Both the position numbers and the translations under genes were made by a program. This document shows positions 10,850 through 23,479 of a stretch of DNA of 64,000 nt, in pieces. The notes under the pieces are model-generated. The model was not told where the DNA came from. It did not search any database and saw only the letters and a program-made list of their open reading frames with translations. Origin of the DNA: Oreohelix idahoensis. Taxonomy: Eukaryota > Mollusca > Gastropoda > Stylommatophora > Oreohelicidae. The DNA is taken from contig JAMPIV010019103.1 of the NCBI GenBank assembly GCA_024509875.1, positions 1 to 64,000 of the forward strand, written 5' to 3'. Position 1 is the stretch's first letter, and each line of letters begins with the position of its first letter.

Positions 10850-12060
10850 AAAATTTTCGATCTGCTGCTATGCAGGCTGCAAAAGAGTTAGGAATGGACG
10901 GGCAAGTTAATGATTGCTTATGTCACTACTGAATATGACAAATATATTGGACGTGAAGAAAGAAAATTTGAAGCAGAAAGAAGATTAGAAACGGAAAGAT
11001 TAGAAAAAGAGACTAAAAGAAAATTAGAAGCTGAAAAAAGAAATTAAGAGGTTGCAGATTGAGGCTGACAAGGAGGCTAGGTCATTAGAGGCTGAGGCTA
11101 AGAAGGTCCAATTGGAGTGCCGAAAGAGAAGACAAGAGATTACAAAGGGAAGCAGAAGATAAGAGATTACAAAGGGAGCACGAGTTACAGAGACTAAGGG
11201 AGTTGGAATTTCCCCCCCCACCAAGGCCAGATGCTCCTGAAAATGGTGCCAGTCCCTTTACCTCTGATGGGTGGCCTCTGCTAGTCAGGGAGCCTCAACC
11301 TCAGCTATGAACTTTCATTTAGATCATTTTGTTGAGAAAGAAGATGATATCGAGAGCTATCTAAATAGATATGAAATATTAGCTACCACGTATGGGTTAG
11401 AGAGAGAAAGGTGGAGCTTAAAGTTATCTCAGGGACTTCGTGGGGCAGCTTATGAAGTTTTTGCAAAAATGAGCAGAGGTGATCAGGAAAATTATGACAT
11501 GCTAAAGCAGGCTCTTTTGTTAAGATATGAAAAGAATGCAGAATTTTATAGAAAAAAAATTTAGGAATGCTAAACTACTGTCAGGTGAAACCTATCACCA
11601 GTTCTCTGCACGGTTAGAGACATACTTGGAGAAATGGACTTCTCTGGGGAAAACCCAAGATCTTAAGGAAATGATCCTTATAGAACAACTAAGAGAGTCC
11701 ATGGCTCCAGACCTGAGAAAGTTTCTCATGGAACAAGGTGCAGAGAGGCTGCGTGAGTTACTAAATGTCGCTTAAAGGTATCAAGCAGCTCAGGCAGAGG
11801 TAACAAGTAATAAAAAGAAACAGGTAGATAATTTTAAGGCACCACAGAACTTTAATAAATTTGATCCTAGAGATCAGAACAAAGGTAAGCACCAGTTTGA
11901 TAGGCCACGGTATGACAATAAAAATAAAACCCCACAATTCGATGAAAGGAAATATGATGAAAGAAAATCTTTCAACCAAAAAAGGAGGTGGTGTAAGAAT
12001 TGTCGGATGGACAATCATGATACTGACCATTGCAGAAGGAAACCTGTGTATATGGCCACC
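10850..12060 (+). pseudogene. Gag of element B (coiled coil, SCAN-like capsid, CCHC knuckle)
   Basis: Frameshifted Gag. N-terminal coiled coil at 10860-11210, capsid from about 11300 (LDHFVEKEDDIESYL, LLRYEKN, GETYHQFSARLETYLEKW, IEQLRESMAPDLRKFL), and zinc knuckle CKNCRMDNHDTDHC (CX2CX4HX4C) at about 11993-12035. A shift at a run of eight As near 11556 splits the capsid and an in-frame stop sits near 11773. After the knuckle the reading jumps to MATLQ, the position of the protease-integrase linker, so the protease has been lost. Confidence 0.85.
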
Positions 12061-12853
12061 CTTCAGGTCAGGTCGACCTCAAGAAAGGAGGAGGATATTA
12101 TGTTAAATACCACTCCAGAAGAGTTGAGGAAGGCGCAGGCTGGGGATAAGACCCTCAAGCCTTGTTTTAGGAAATTGTCCCATGGACACACACCTCCAGG
12201 AAAAGGAGACTTCTACATGAAGAACCACCTGATATACCGGAAGACTGGAACTAGATCCAAAGGTCAGGGAAAGCTGGTACTTCCAAAAAGGTACAGGGCA
12301 GACTTAATAAGGAGCTTACATGTGAAACAAGATGTTGACCATGAGAAAATAGGTACCATCATTCAAAAGGTAGTTCAGAATTATTATTGGCCCAAGGCAA
12401 GGTGGGACATTGTGAATTTTGTAGAAAGGTGTAGCACAGCACATGAGGGAACACCCACAAGTGGGAACATGGATCAGGACCTGGACACGCCACGGGGGCA
12501 AAATTAGGCCTGATAATAAAAAGAAAAATAAATTTAATAAAGTGGACCAAATGGAATGGGAAGCCCCTTTTCACGGACAAGCTTCACTTAACTGTTTTAC
12601 AATGGCCACTATGCAGAGAGTGCAAAAAGATGTCTTACCCCAGGATAAGCCGAAAATCCCTCAATCGGACTTAAACAAACTGGAGGAAGTAGATGTAGAG
12701 AGGAAATCTCTCATCAAGAATTTTAAGTGGGGAGAAAGCCCCAAAAGAAAAATTGGTAGCGGTCGTTTTGTGAATGATAATTCTGGGAGGAAAAATCATC
12801 ACATACACAGGGCTTCGAGTGCAAAGAGACCTGACATGTGCATGGAAAAATAG
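12049..12853 (+). pseudogene. Core-less integrase-position module of element B
   Basis: Linker (TPEELRKAQAGDKTLKPC), then KNHLIYRKTGTRS, then an H2C2-like segment (YRADLIRSLH, DHEKIGTI, YYWPKA, VERCSTAHEG) with two His and only one clear Cys, then a basic segment (MEWEAPFH, RVQKDVLPQDKPKIPQSDL, KRKIGSGRFV). No DDE core is present. The same arrangement is seen in element D at 55659-56312 with clearly similar residues, so it is a shared module and not a random deletion. One frameshift near 12500 divides it here. Confidence 0.8.
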
Positions 12854-14782
12854 TTTGTCCGAATTTAAAAGTCCATATGTAACGCTGTTAAGAACGTGGA
12901 CTGATGAAAAGGCAGAGGACAATATTACATCCTCATACCAATATGTGAATGAGCTGACCACTCGTTTAAAAACTGGCTGGAAACTTGCCAATGAAAATTT
13001 GAAACAAGCCAGGAAGAAACATGCTGCCTATTATAACAGGAAAGCTAAAGACAGAGATTTGGCTGTGGGAGAGAAGGTACTGCTTCTTCTACCCGGTAGT
13101 CAGAATAAGTTACAAATTGGATGGCAAGGTCCATATACAGTTCTAGAGAAGGTGTCTAGAACCAATTATAAGATAGATAAGAAGGGGAAAGAAAAAATCT
13201 ATCATGTGAATCTCCTGAAGAAATATTTGGAAAGAGAAAATCAGGAAGAGACACACTTGTTGACCTTGTCCATTGCTATGGAGATGAAAAAGGAACCACT
13301 TTCATCATTTGAATATCCATTACATCCCTGTGAGACAGCGGCACAGGTGAAAATCAGTACACATTTAACGAAAAATCAGAAGCAGAGAGTGCAACAGATT
13401 CTAGATGATCATACAGAGGTGTTAACGGACCGACCGGGGCATACAAACTTATTGGAATATGATACGAAACTGATAGACCCCACACCTGTCTGTATGAAAG
13501 CCTATTCGATTCCTTTTGCTAAGGAGAAAGCCTTCAAGGAAGATATAGACTATCTGTTGAAGGAAGGAATAATTTCACACAGTGAATCTTCATATAGTTC
13601 CAGTGTGGTACTCTTAAGGAAACCCTCTGGAGAACATAGACTCTGTATAGATTACAGGAGACTGAATGCTATTACGGAAGGTCAGGTGGATCCATTGCCG
13701 GATACAAATCAGTTGTTTGCCAGGCTAAATAAAGCTAAATATTTCTCAAAAGTGGATCTGAGTAAAGGATACTATTAGATTCCAGTAAAGCCTGAGGTTA
13801 GACCGTACCTAGCTTTTAGTACCTCAGAGGGACACTATGAGTTTAACAGATTGCCATTTGGATTGAAGAATGCGCCTAGTGTCTTCTCTAGAATGATGAG
13901 AAAATTGTTGGATCCTCTGAATAATTCATGCATCACAAATTTCATGGATGATATCCTTATAGCAACAGAAACATTTGAGGAACACATTGACTCTCTGAAC
14001 ATGCTGTTTAATCGACTTAGAGAAGCGAATTTAACAGCCCGACCAAACAAATGTTGCGTTGGATGTAAAGAATTAGAATTCTTGGGACACACAGTTCATC
14101 AGGGAAACATGATCCCAGACCCCAAGAATTTAGAGAAACTAAAGAAAGCTCCGAGGACACAAACAAAGAAAGACGTGAGATCTTTTGTCTCATTATGTGG
14201 TTTCTACCAAAAGTATATCAAAAACTTTAATTCCATATGTGCACCGTTAACTGATTTGACACGCAAAGGAAATCCAGATCGAATTACATGGACAGCACAA
14301 TGTGAATTGGCATACCAGGAATTGAAGGAAAAGCTCACAAGCAAACCTATTTTGAAATTACCTAACTTAAGTCAAGAATTCATTGTGAGAACGGATCCAG
14401 TAATATCGGGTTAGGTGCGACCCTGTTACAGAAATCAGATGCACTGAATGGGGAATTAACCCCAGTGGCATATGCTAGCAGAAAGTTGAATAAAGCTGAA
14501 ACCAATTATTCAACTAGCGAAAAAGAATGTCTTGCAGTAATATGGGCAATCAAGAAATTCAATATTTATCTGTATGGGAAGGCATTCAAGTTGCAAACGG
14601 ATCACAAACCCTTGTCGTTTCTAGCGCAGGCTAGGCATGAAAATTCGAGGTTACTCAGATGGTCCTTACTTTTGCAGCCATTCCAGTTCAGCATAGAGTA
14701 TATTTCTGGAAAAACTAACTTGGGTGCGGATTTTCTAAGCCGCCATCCGTGTGACGAGAATCACCGTAAGCACCAGGACTAA
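12854..14782 (+). pseudogene. GPY/F, reverse transcriptase and RNase H of element B
   Basis: Starts at LLRTWTDEKAED, the point from which all copies agree, then the GPY/F module (GWQGPYTVLEKV), RT (SYSSSVVLLRKPSGEHRLCI, KVDLSKGYY, FGLKNAPSVFS, FMDDILIA) and RNase H (SEKECLAVIWAIKKF, QTDHKPLSF, GADFLSRHP). A TAG at 13776-13778 interrupts RT and a small lesion near 14400 interrupts the RNase H entry. All landmark residues otherwise remain, which suggests recent decay or sequence error. Confidence 0.88.
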
Positions 14783-14837
14783 TATTAAATTTCTCTATGT
14801 GTATATAGAATTATAGACTGACATATAAGGTCTGTTT

Positions 14838-14852
14838 TAAGTGGGGAGAATT
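14838..14852 (+). promoter_or_regulatory. Polypurine tract of element B
   Basis: TAAGTGGGGAGAA lies directly upstream of the LTR start TGTCGTGAG and matches the tract of elements A and D. It would prime plus-strand synthesis. Confidence 0.7.
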
Positions 14853-17325
14853 TGTCGTGAGAAATTCTAATCCACATATTTAAATTAAAAAGTAAATGTA
14901 AAGCCTAACGAATTAATTCAATAAAAGGAAAGAAGACTGGTAAAGAACAGTGCCGTCACTATAGCGTACGCCTGTGTATAGAACGTCATGCTAGTTAAAC
15001 AAGAAAAACCCCTTTTTCTACTTCGTCTGCATAATTGTAGCGCTTTCACGTTGATAGTAAAGCCTACAGCATCATACACGCGTTTCTAAAAATAAAACTG
15101 GTACTGTGTTTCTTAGAAAACCTTGAGATACGCAAGATGCTTAATGACCCAGATATAATACTAGCATTAATTAAATTATACACACTACGTTAACCTAAAA
15201 GGACAGACGGACTTAGGATAGAGAGAGAGAGAGAGATGTACGGAGGAACGCATGCCACACTAACACGCCGTCTCGCGATATACAATTAATGCCACCCCCA
15301 AGCGAAAGGCATGCAGGCTTGATTTTTTTCAAAATAAACAGTGACAAAAAACACTACCAATACGAGGGTCAGGTTTTGGAAACCTGTTTAATGCTTATTA
15401 GGAAACATGACACAATACTGTTTTACGTCTGAAATCCTGACATTATACTGACAGAACAGTCGAAAAGGCAGGACAGATGGCGGTTCTAAACATAAAAAAA
15501 TAAAAAAACAAATACACGACTATCCTAGATTAATACACATTTTGAACGCAGCCACTTAGCTCCATTAAACTTATATATTTGGGTGCCTTAGGACTTGCTG
15601 ACAAAGAATATGTTAGGTGTTAAGCAATTAGTCTAATAATTAACAAATTATAGCCAAAATACTATAGTGAGGTTGTCAGACAACACAGGATCATTTTTGC
15701 TCATAATGGCGTGTTTGGACACTGCTTTAGAAAAAATGAGGCCACCACGTTAAATCCGATTTGATTGGCTAGAATAATATGTAAGGCGAAACATGATTAG
15801 TCGATTGCAAATACTAATTTTAGTTGTTACTAGAAACGATAGGAAGGGTACATGTTTTCAAAAGCTTTTGTAAACATGGTCCCATTGGCTAGACCATTTA
15901 ATATAGTCAATTAGGAGCGTCAGTTCAGTGCCACTTTTTTGAAAATCCAATTTGTAAAAGCAAGTGCGTTGAGATCCAGCTCATATTTTTCTAAATAGAA
16001 GTCTGGGACAGAGGCAGATCGGAATTGTGCCATAACTCATCGCCAGTCAACGTATTTGTTTAATATTTCCATGAATTGTGGTAAGCTAGACCTATTTGAT
16101 ATCTTGTTGATGAAAATTGAATGTGAATTGATATTTTATGTCTATATGTGTGTGGTTCAGTAACAATAAACAGAGGCAAAACCTCGATATGGCTCCACTA
16201 TGAATAAAACTTGTCGGAGAGGAATATATCTGCATGGGATGGCCAAATAGTACTATGACACCTATCTTATTGAATAGAAGGAAATAATGCTGGAATTGCA
16301 GAGGCGTTGTAACCATTAGGGAGAGGAATACTGGTGTAAATTGTTTCATGAGAAGCTAGCAGTTGGACTACAGCGCTGAACTCGGTGTTTGTTATGTATT
16401 GTGCTTCAGTGTGGAAATAGATTATAAATTAGTCCTGAAGGGAGGTACAACCTTCTTGTTTCATGGACCGTGGTACTAACGTATTAAAGCAGCACATGGT
16501 CTGAGTTTTGCTGAATCCAGAGGCTGATAGCATACTCCTTGGTCCAGATATCGACCAGTGTTGTTTCTCAAGAAAATTGTGAAGCAAGCGAGCATAGGAG
16601 ACTGTTTCCTGCCGCCGCCCACACAGAAGTTAAGATTACGTTGGCCAGAGCAGCTCAATCTTGTGTATACCCCCCTCTAAAAGTGACTTTACCTTAAATC
16701 AAGAGGGACATTTATTTGTTTCAAATAAAAAGAAACTGTGAACCTTTCCAATATTATTTCCACCAGAAACAAACACTTGAAGTCATGATGACAAACAACA
16801 ACATAGCTTGAAAAGCCAGTATTACCTCATAGTACTACAGCACAACTTACACACAAATTGCAATAATAATATATGTCAATACAAAGATCATATCTATAAA
16901 TTGTGTTCATAGAACTTGTAGTTACATTTGATTGTGATTCCTGGTTCACTTTGTAGTTGAATCAGGATATCTATTATTGAAAGGAATTAATACATATTTT
17001 AAAAGTTACACTTGACTCCTTAAGATAGTCTTATAGAGTGTTCTATGTATGTGAGTGTCACAGTGTTGTAATGTATTGTGGATTAAATTAAATATTTTTT
17101 CTGTCTGTTGGTTGTTGTGAACATACACTTCATCACTATCATACCCTAGACATTCAACGTAGTCATCACAATATTCCAGAATAATTCTGACTGAGGTATA
17201 AATGTGGTAGCAAAGTAAGGTCATCTGTAATATACCACACTTATTAGATACAGATACCTTCACAGCTGATCTCAGCCAGTACACTAAGTCCCCTATAAAT
17301 ATTTATATCATCCCATTTTACCACA
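14853..17325 (+). repeat. LTR shared by elements B (3') and C (5')
   Basis: 2473 bp from TGTCGTGAG to TTTACCACA. B's polypurine tract is on its left and C's coding region starts within a few bases of its right end, so one LTR serves both. A GA run lies at about 15219-15235. Open frames inside it are chance. Confidence 0.75.
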
Positions 17326-17326
17326 C

Positions 17327-18180
17327 TTGGGAAATCCCAAGAGACCTGTGGTCTTGGCAGCAGTCCAGACCCGATCACAATCCAGAAAGGAAGAAGATGA
17401 ACCTATAAATACTCATCCAGAGGAGATGAGGAAGACACAGGCTGAAGATAGGTCACAGAAGCCGTGCTATAAGAAACTCCCAAAGAGCCCGACTCCTCCT
17501 AATAAAGGAGAATTCTATATGAAGAATAAATTGTTATATAGGAAGGCCGGCACTGGTTCAGCTGGTTACGGACAGCTGCTCCTTCCCAGTTCATATAGGG
17601 AAAAGGTAATGGAGTTAGGTCATGCTATCCCCTTCAGTGGTCACATGGGGATTAGCGCAACAGGACATCGTAGAGCTTGTCATTATTTCTGGCCAGGGAT
17701 AACGGAGGACATAAAGAAATATGTAAAATCCTATCCCGAATGCCAGAGAGTAGCTCCAAAACATTGGACTGCTCCAGCAACTCTTGGAAAATGCCCATTG
17801 TGGAACCCCTTTTGAGAGAGTTGCAGTGGATATTGTGGGACCTCTCACTCGGACCAAGAGGAGGAACAGTTACATCCTTACACTGGTAGACACTTGTTCT
17901 ATGTGGGAGAGAGGCGGTAGCCCCTGTCATCAATCGATTCGAAACATGTGGCATAGGCATTACTTACGATATTCACAAGGTTAGGATTCCCGCATCAAAT
18001 CTTGACTGATAATGGCTCTCAGTTCAAGGGGAAACTAACAGAAGAGGTTTTTTCAGGTTGTTCCAGCCAAGCACTTTCATTGTAGTCCGTATCACCCCCA
18101 AGGGAACGGCCAGGTAGAGAGCTTCAATGGGACTCTCATTTCTATCCTGAGAAAGCTGGCACATGAGAAACCTGATACGT
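17327..18180 (+). pseudogene. Integrase of element C (H2C2 finger and DDE core)
   Basis: Linker and KNKLLYRKAGTGS, then an intact-looking finger: ELGHAIPFSGHMG, HYFWPGITEDIKKYVK, SYPECQRVAPK (one Cys of the pair is Tyr-flanked). The core follows in shifted frames: ERVAVDIVGPLT (first Asp), SYILTLVDTCSMW, then LTDNGSQFKGKL near 18005 (second Asp) and a QGNGQVE-like stretch near 18105 (Glu). At least three indels break the frame. It supports integrase upstream of RT and matches A, not B or D. Confidence 0.85.
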
Positions 18181-18369
18181 GGCACCAATACCAAAAAAAG
18201 GTACCTCTTTGTTAAGGTTCGGACGAAAACTAGACAGGCAGAGGAGAACTGTACCATAATCAATAAGTGGAACACTCGACCACTCGTCCTAAAAAAACAA
18301 CCGGATAAATGGCAAAAGAAACCCATGAAAAAAGCAACTGCTTATTTATAAATAGAAAGCGAAGATAGA

Positions 18370-19784
18370 GAAAAACTTGGGCGTAGGGGAAAGGTACTTC
18401 TTCTCTTTTAAAAACTTTGGGAAGGCAGGGGCCATATCCATAAAAGTTTTTGGAAAAGGTAGCCAGAAAAATAATTATTTTTAAATAGACAAAAAAAAGG
18501 TCCCATGTGAAGGCTTTGTTAAGGAACGTGGACCAGATTAAAAAGGCAGAGGAGAAAACTCATGTATTACCTTGTCATCAAACCAATATGTGAACTGAGC
18601 TGACCACGTCGTCTTCTAAAAACCTGGCTTGGAAAACTTGCCTAATTGAAAATTTTGAAACAAGCCAGGTGAAGAACATGCCAGTAATAAACAAACGAAA
18701 GACTGAAATTTGGCTGTAAGGATAAGAAAGAAGGATTCAAACAGGTCCTTGAGAAACATATAATGTGTTTTAACGGTATAAAGCCGGGGCAACACATAAT
18801 TTTTGATTGGAATTGATCTAAACTAATTATAAACTACTACACCTATCGGCAGCAACAATGGGTGTAGAATCTCAGTATCGTGATGGCCGTTTATTCAAAT
18901 TTAAATTCAAGTTCGCTAAGAAAAAAAACTTTTGAAAGAGGAATTGCAAAAAAAAAAAAAAAAATATTGTGTTTTTAAAAAGAAGGTGATTAATTCTAAA
19001 ACAGTGATCCAAAAAGGGAAAGGAAAAAGTCCCTTATAGTTCCTGTGAAACGGTATATTGTTGCGGAAATAAATCGGGAGAAACAAAAAATGGCATAAGA
19101 TTACAGATAACAGGAAACTGAAATGCCTTTGGTCACAGAAGGTCAGGAAATGGACTCCAAAATAACCCTGATCTAATGCAACTTGCAATATTTGCCAGGC
19201 TGAAAAAGGCAAAAATTTATTTTTCTAAAAGGTGGAAGATCAAAAAACTTTCGGTAAAAAAGCAAAAAAAAACCAAAAAAACAGTAAAAAAAAGCCTAGA
19301 AGTTCAAAAAAAAACAAAAAAAAAGGTCCCTTGAAAAACACCTAAAGAGGTGTTCCCCCCCTCCAAAATAAAAAGTTTCAAAAAAACCGTTGGGTTTTGA
19401 AAAATGCCCCAGTGTGTTTGTCAAGGAATATGAAAAAAATCTACTGGATGAAGAAAAAACCTGAAAAATCCATGTATTTGAAATTTTTATGGAAAATAAA
19501 TTCCTCTTTTCGCTAAAGGAAAAAACTTGAAAAACAAGATTGACCTCTTTGAATTTGTTGAAAAAAAAAAAAAATTAAAAACCTCAAACGAGGCTAAGTC
19601 TACCTTAAGGCCAAAAAAATGATGTATGGTTTAAAAAGTTGAAAACATGGGAAAAAACACTCAGGGATAACATAGACAAAAAATCCCAAAATCTAAAGGA
19701 AACTGAAAGCTGTCACAAGGCACAAAAAAAAAAAAAAAAAAGTAAAAAAAAAAAAAACACAAAAATTTCACCCCAGAAAAAAAA

Positions 19785-19821
<37 letters not shown>

Positions 19822-19972
19822 AAAAAAAAAAAAAAAAAAACAAAAAACGAAAAAAAAAAAACTAAACAAAACAAAAATTTTTTTAAAAAGGAAAAAAAAA
19901 TAAAAAAAAAAAAAAAAAAAAAAAACAAAAACAAAAGAACCGAAAAAAAAAAAAAATTAAAACCTTTGAGCA

Positions 19973-20033
<61 letters not shown>

Positions 20034-21170
20034 AAAAGAAAAAAACCACAAACCCAAAAAAAAAAAACCCGCGAAAAAAAAAAAAAAAAAAAAATAAAAA
20101 AAGGCAAACAAAAAAAAAAAAAAAAAAAAAAACAAAAAAAAAAAAAAAAAACAAAGAAAACAAAAAAAAGAAAAAAAAAAAATCAAAAGAAAAAACAGAA
20201 AATAACTCAACCAAAAAAGCTAACAATAAACCGCTAAAAAAAAAAAAAAAAAAAAATGGTTTGTAAAGAGTTGGAATTCTGCAAAAAAACAATAGGTTAC
20301 AAATCAGTGTAGCATGACCCCTGAAAATCAAAATAAAAACTGAAAGAAGAACATTGAAAAAGTCGAAACAAAAAAAAATAAAAAAAAATTCAAACAATTA
20401 TAGAAATCCGAATGTGCGATTCTTTCGTGTTCGTTTTGTGTGGTTTCTCTAAACCAAAAGTACATCAAAAAATTTTTAACTCTATAAGTGCTCCCTCTGA
20501 CGGATTTTAACCAAAACTCCCAAAGGTTCAACCTGATACAAATAAATTTGGTCAGCAACAGTGGTAAATATACGCTTACCACAGGAGTTAAAAGATGAAA
20601 ACCCAACTTAACAAGCGATGCCAGTAAATTTGCAAGCAAAATTGCCTGACCCAATGAATCAATAATTTTCATCGTCAGAAAGTGACGCAAAGCAATGTGT
20701 GGGCCTAGACGCTTACATTTGTTGCAAAAAAGATCCCTCACCCTCTAAAACGAAGATTGAGAATTGGAACCCATTCGCATTATAGCAAGCCCGCTAGTTG
20801 GAAAAATCACAAGGCAAGGAAAAAAATTATTCAACAAGTGAAAAGGAATGTATCCTAGAGGATTTGTTGATATGGGGGCTATCATAGAAATTCCAGAATA
20901 TATAAATTCTAAGCAGGACATTTGTGTATTGTTCTTGTTGCCAGGGGGTTTCGTGAATTTAGTCTTGACGGCATCCAAACGGATCATATCATCACCACTC
21001 GTATTCCCTGTACACAGGCCAAGCATGAAAATTTCAAGATTATTGAGAATGGGACTTTTAAAATTTATTGCAGCCATACTCTTTTCTGAATAGAAATATA
21101 ATCCACGGCCCTCGGAACGAAGGTGCAGACTTTTTAAAAAGTAGACATCCTTATGATGAAGATACAGAAA
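18370..21170 (+). pseudogene. Heavily degraded GPY/F-RT-RNase H of element C
   Basis: Short matches to element D in the same order can be followed: GPY/F-like near 18400-18480, RT near 19385-19450 (GAAAAATGCCCCAGTGTGT), GGTTTGTAAAGAGTTGG near 20257, GTGTGGTTTCTCTAAACC near 20440, RNase H start near 20615, a CAACAAGTGAAAAGGAATGT block at 20832-20851, CAGGCCAAGCATGAAAA near 21014. Between them A residues are heavily over-represented, out of proportion to ordinary decay. No usable frame remains. The long Phe-rich open frames on the minus strand here are products of the A-runs. Confidence 0.65.
19715..20255. repeat. Near-pure poly-A stretch of about 540 bp
   Basis: Almost uninterrupted A with occasional C, G or T. 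It occupies the place where RT sequence of element C should be. It is too long and too irregular for a retrotransposon tail and most likely reflects collapsed or erroneous assembly. Confidence 0.8.
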
Positions 21171-21259
21171 AACGCGTAAAGACTTCATTGAAGCTAGAGT
21201 TATCTCTAGCAGATATATAACCTGCTAATGATATGCATGTTGTTTTAGGATGGGAGGTG

Positions 21260-22800
21260 TGTAGTAAAATCTGCGAGAATATCGCTCATTTCAGTAAGAT
21301 TTTAGTCATACAGAGAAAATGATAATTAAATAAACCTAAGCCCGCATTGTGTCTGACGGTGATCCTCTCACACGTCTCAACACGCCAGCAATAGCACTGA
21401 AAAATTGATTGTGTGGAGTGCAAAAGCCTATAGAAACGTGATCCCAACGGTAAAAATCTAAACACGCGTTTAAAGTTTCGGTTTTTCGAAAAACGCTCTA
21501 ACTACCAAACATTTAACATTTTGCCAGATCTGCTGCATACATTCTGCAGCCGAAGCCTTATAATTAACGATTTTGCGGAAGTGTGCCGCAAAATAACTAG
21601 ACTATCTGAATTAACGTATTCTGTCAACTTTTAACGCTGGTAATTTTAGTAGTAAATCCTTTACATATTTTAGTAAGTTGCTTACACGATACAACTTATT
21701 ACAAATATTTTTTTTATTATCGCCAATTTCTGTCATTCAAACCCGCCACGTTCCAACAACCCCGCTTCGCTTGACACAGTTCTGCCATGCAAATATACAC
21801 GCTGGAGACAAAGCCAACAGAGGCAAAAACACGCAGACAATTTTATTATGCTTCACCTCCGCGGTAATGTTTTTCTGACGTCACAAAAACAAGTTAGTTT
21901 ATTTGTGAAAAATACATGCCGTAGGCGAGATTGCAGATGCAGAGGAGGGAAAGATGGCCGGTCTTGTGTAAAAATTATATTTATTTGACGATTGGACTAT
22001 GACAAAATTGAAAAAATCTAAACCTGACATATTGAATCTGACCCATAAAAATCATATGGTACCAGTAATAGCTTATTGTAAGTCCACTGATCAAGAATGA
22101 TGTTTTAAATAATATATGAAAGTCCCAGTATTAGCCAAGTTATTGGAAAATACTGAAAATGTCTACGAAACTTACGCGCAACGACAGACGGACTGTTGTT
22201 CCTGCTTTTTTTCTTTTAACGTTAGTGGTGAGGACACCATGGGGGGGGGGGCTTAGAAAGGGAGGCAGTTTGAGGTAAATTCAAATTCACGCTTGTTTGG
22301 TAACAAGAGTATAGGAGTTAGAGGGAGCGGTAGGAAAAATTTCTGATTACCAAAAACTACTACGAATCGTTTTGTAATTGGCAATAAACTTACAAAGCAG
22401 AGACTGTGCCAATTCGACTACCAGACGCAGAGTTATGTTTTGGAATTATTTTTGTTTTTTCAAAAAAAACTGGCATTTGAATTCTGTAGTTCGCAAGCTT
22501 TCCGATTGGCCAGTCTCTTTAAGAACTAAATATAGCAAAAAGCTTTTACTATTCCATTGCCAGTTTGAACAGTGAATATTTTTTCATTTCAGATACGCTG
22601 TGAACAGCTGTGTAAATTATAAAATTAAATTAGAACTAGAAATAAGTTCACACAGTCTGGACAGTTCACTCAAGAAACTGAGGCCATTTTTCTTTGCAAA
22701 GTGCCAGCGTCATTTGTTTTATGATTTTTCTATTGATTTGTGGTAAGAATGCTTTATGAATTTAATATGTTTAATCCAACCCATTAACCAAAGTTAGATA
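21260..22800 (+). repeat. Diverged LTR following element C (right end unresolved)
   Basis: Begins TGTAGTAAAA after a purine-rich tract. It follows the B/C LTR in order at low identity: an ACACGCGTTT block, AGATGG.CGGT near 21952, a TTGGCCAGTCTCTTTAA block near 22506, and GATTTGTGGTAAG near 22735. I cannot place its right end; if its length were like the B LTR it would reach about 24.0 kb. Confidence 0.45.
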
Positions 22801-23479
22801 CTGCAATTGGGAAAAAGTGAGAAGGATTAAAAGGGACAGCCTTGATAATCTAAAAAACAAAAATGTTGCGCTCAAAAAAAAAAGAAAACGTAACAAAGTA
22901 AATTATCCCATACCAAATGTTAGATGACTGTTGGGAAAAAGAAGGATATGTGTGTGAGCAGACATTGTTGATTATACCTCAACGTTGAATGTATCAACAA
23001 ATATGTATGTTGTGAATGAAGATTAGATAAATTGAAGGTAAACCTCCTTAGTTAAATGAACACAGTTCAAGCGGGCATTGAGGCCTGAAGCATTTATTAT
23101 ATTTAAAAAGAAAAAGAAAGAGAAAAAAATTTACCAAAAGCAAATTGTGGTTACCCCACATTGTAATAATTGAGTGAAAACAATGTAAATGTAGACAGGT
23201 GGGCGTATCTGCCATAGGGACCTGAGGTGTGGTCACAGCAAGGATGGTGGAGTTCATGGAAAAACGGCGTATTGGGCGAGTGCGACCTGAAAATGCACGA
23301 GCAGGCTGACCCCATATCTTACAGTAGGGAAATAAATAAATATCAAAAGTGATCAAAGGTATAATAAAAGGCCAGGGTTGTCCTTTTGTTGCAGAGATGT
23401 TTGTGCTTTTCTGTTTGGCCAGCTGGTAACGAGGAAAAACCTGAGGAAGTGGAACGATAACCGCCAAGAAGTCTCGACA
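22801..23479. other. No recognisable feature
   Basis: AT-rich sequence with no gene-like frame. It may belong to the diverged LTR to its left. A minus-strand open frame at 23048-23467 has no recognisable motif. Confidence 0.4.

Larger units (their letters stand above)
10614..14852 (+). mobile_element. Internal region of gypsy element B (core-less integrase lineage)
   Basis: Follows the LTR end at 10613 with a primer-binding-like stretch at 10619-10640, then Gag, a core-less integrase-position module, GPY/F, RT and RNase H in plus orientation. It ends with the polypurine tract AAGTGGGGAGAA just before the next LTR. Its proteins are clearly related to element D but more distant than A is. Numerous stops and A-run frameshifts make it a pseudogene as assembled. 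There is no protease between zinc knuckle and linker. Confidence 0.85.
17326..21259 (+). mobile_element. Internal region of gypsy element C, with core-containing integrase
   Basis: Directly after the LTR the sequence begins in the protease-integrase linker (GNPKRPVVLAAVQTRSQS), so primer site, Gag and protease are gone. Integrase with a DDE core follows, then a very degraded GPY/F-RT-RNase H region that can be followed only as short matches to element D as far as about 21150. A purine-rich tract (TTAGGATGGGAGG, 21245-21257) precedes a candidate LTR start TGTAGTAAAA at 21260. Confidence 0.75.

Noticed and set aside
19661..20397. Several long minus-strand open frames rich in Phe
   Set aside because: They are poly-A read as TTT; no protein.
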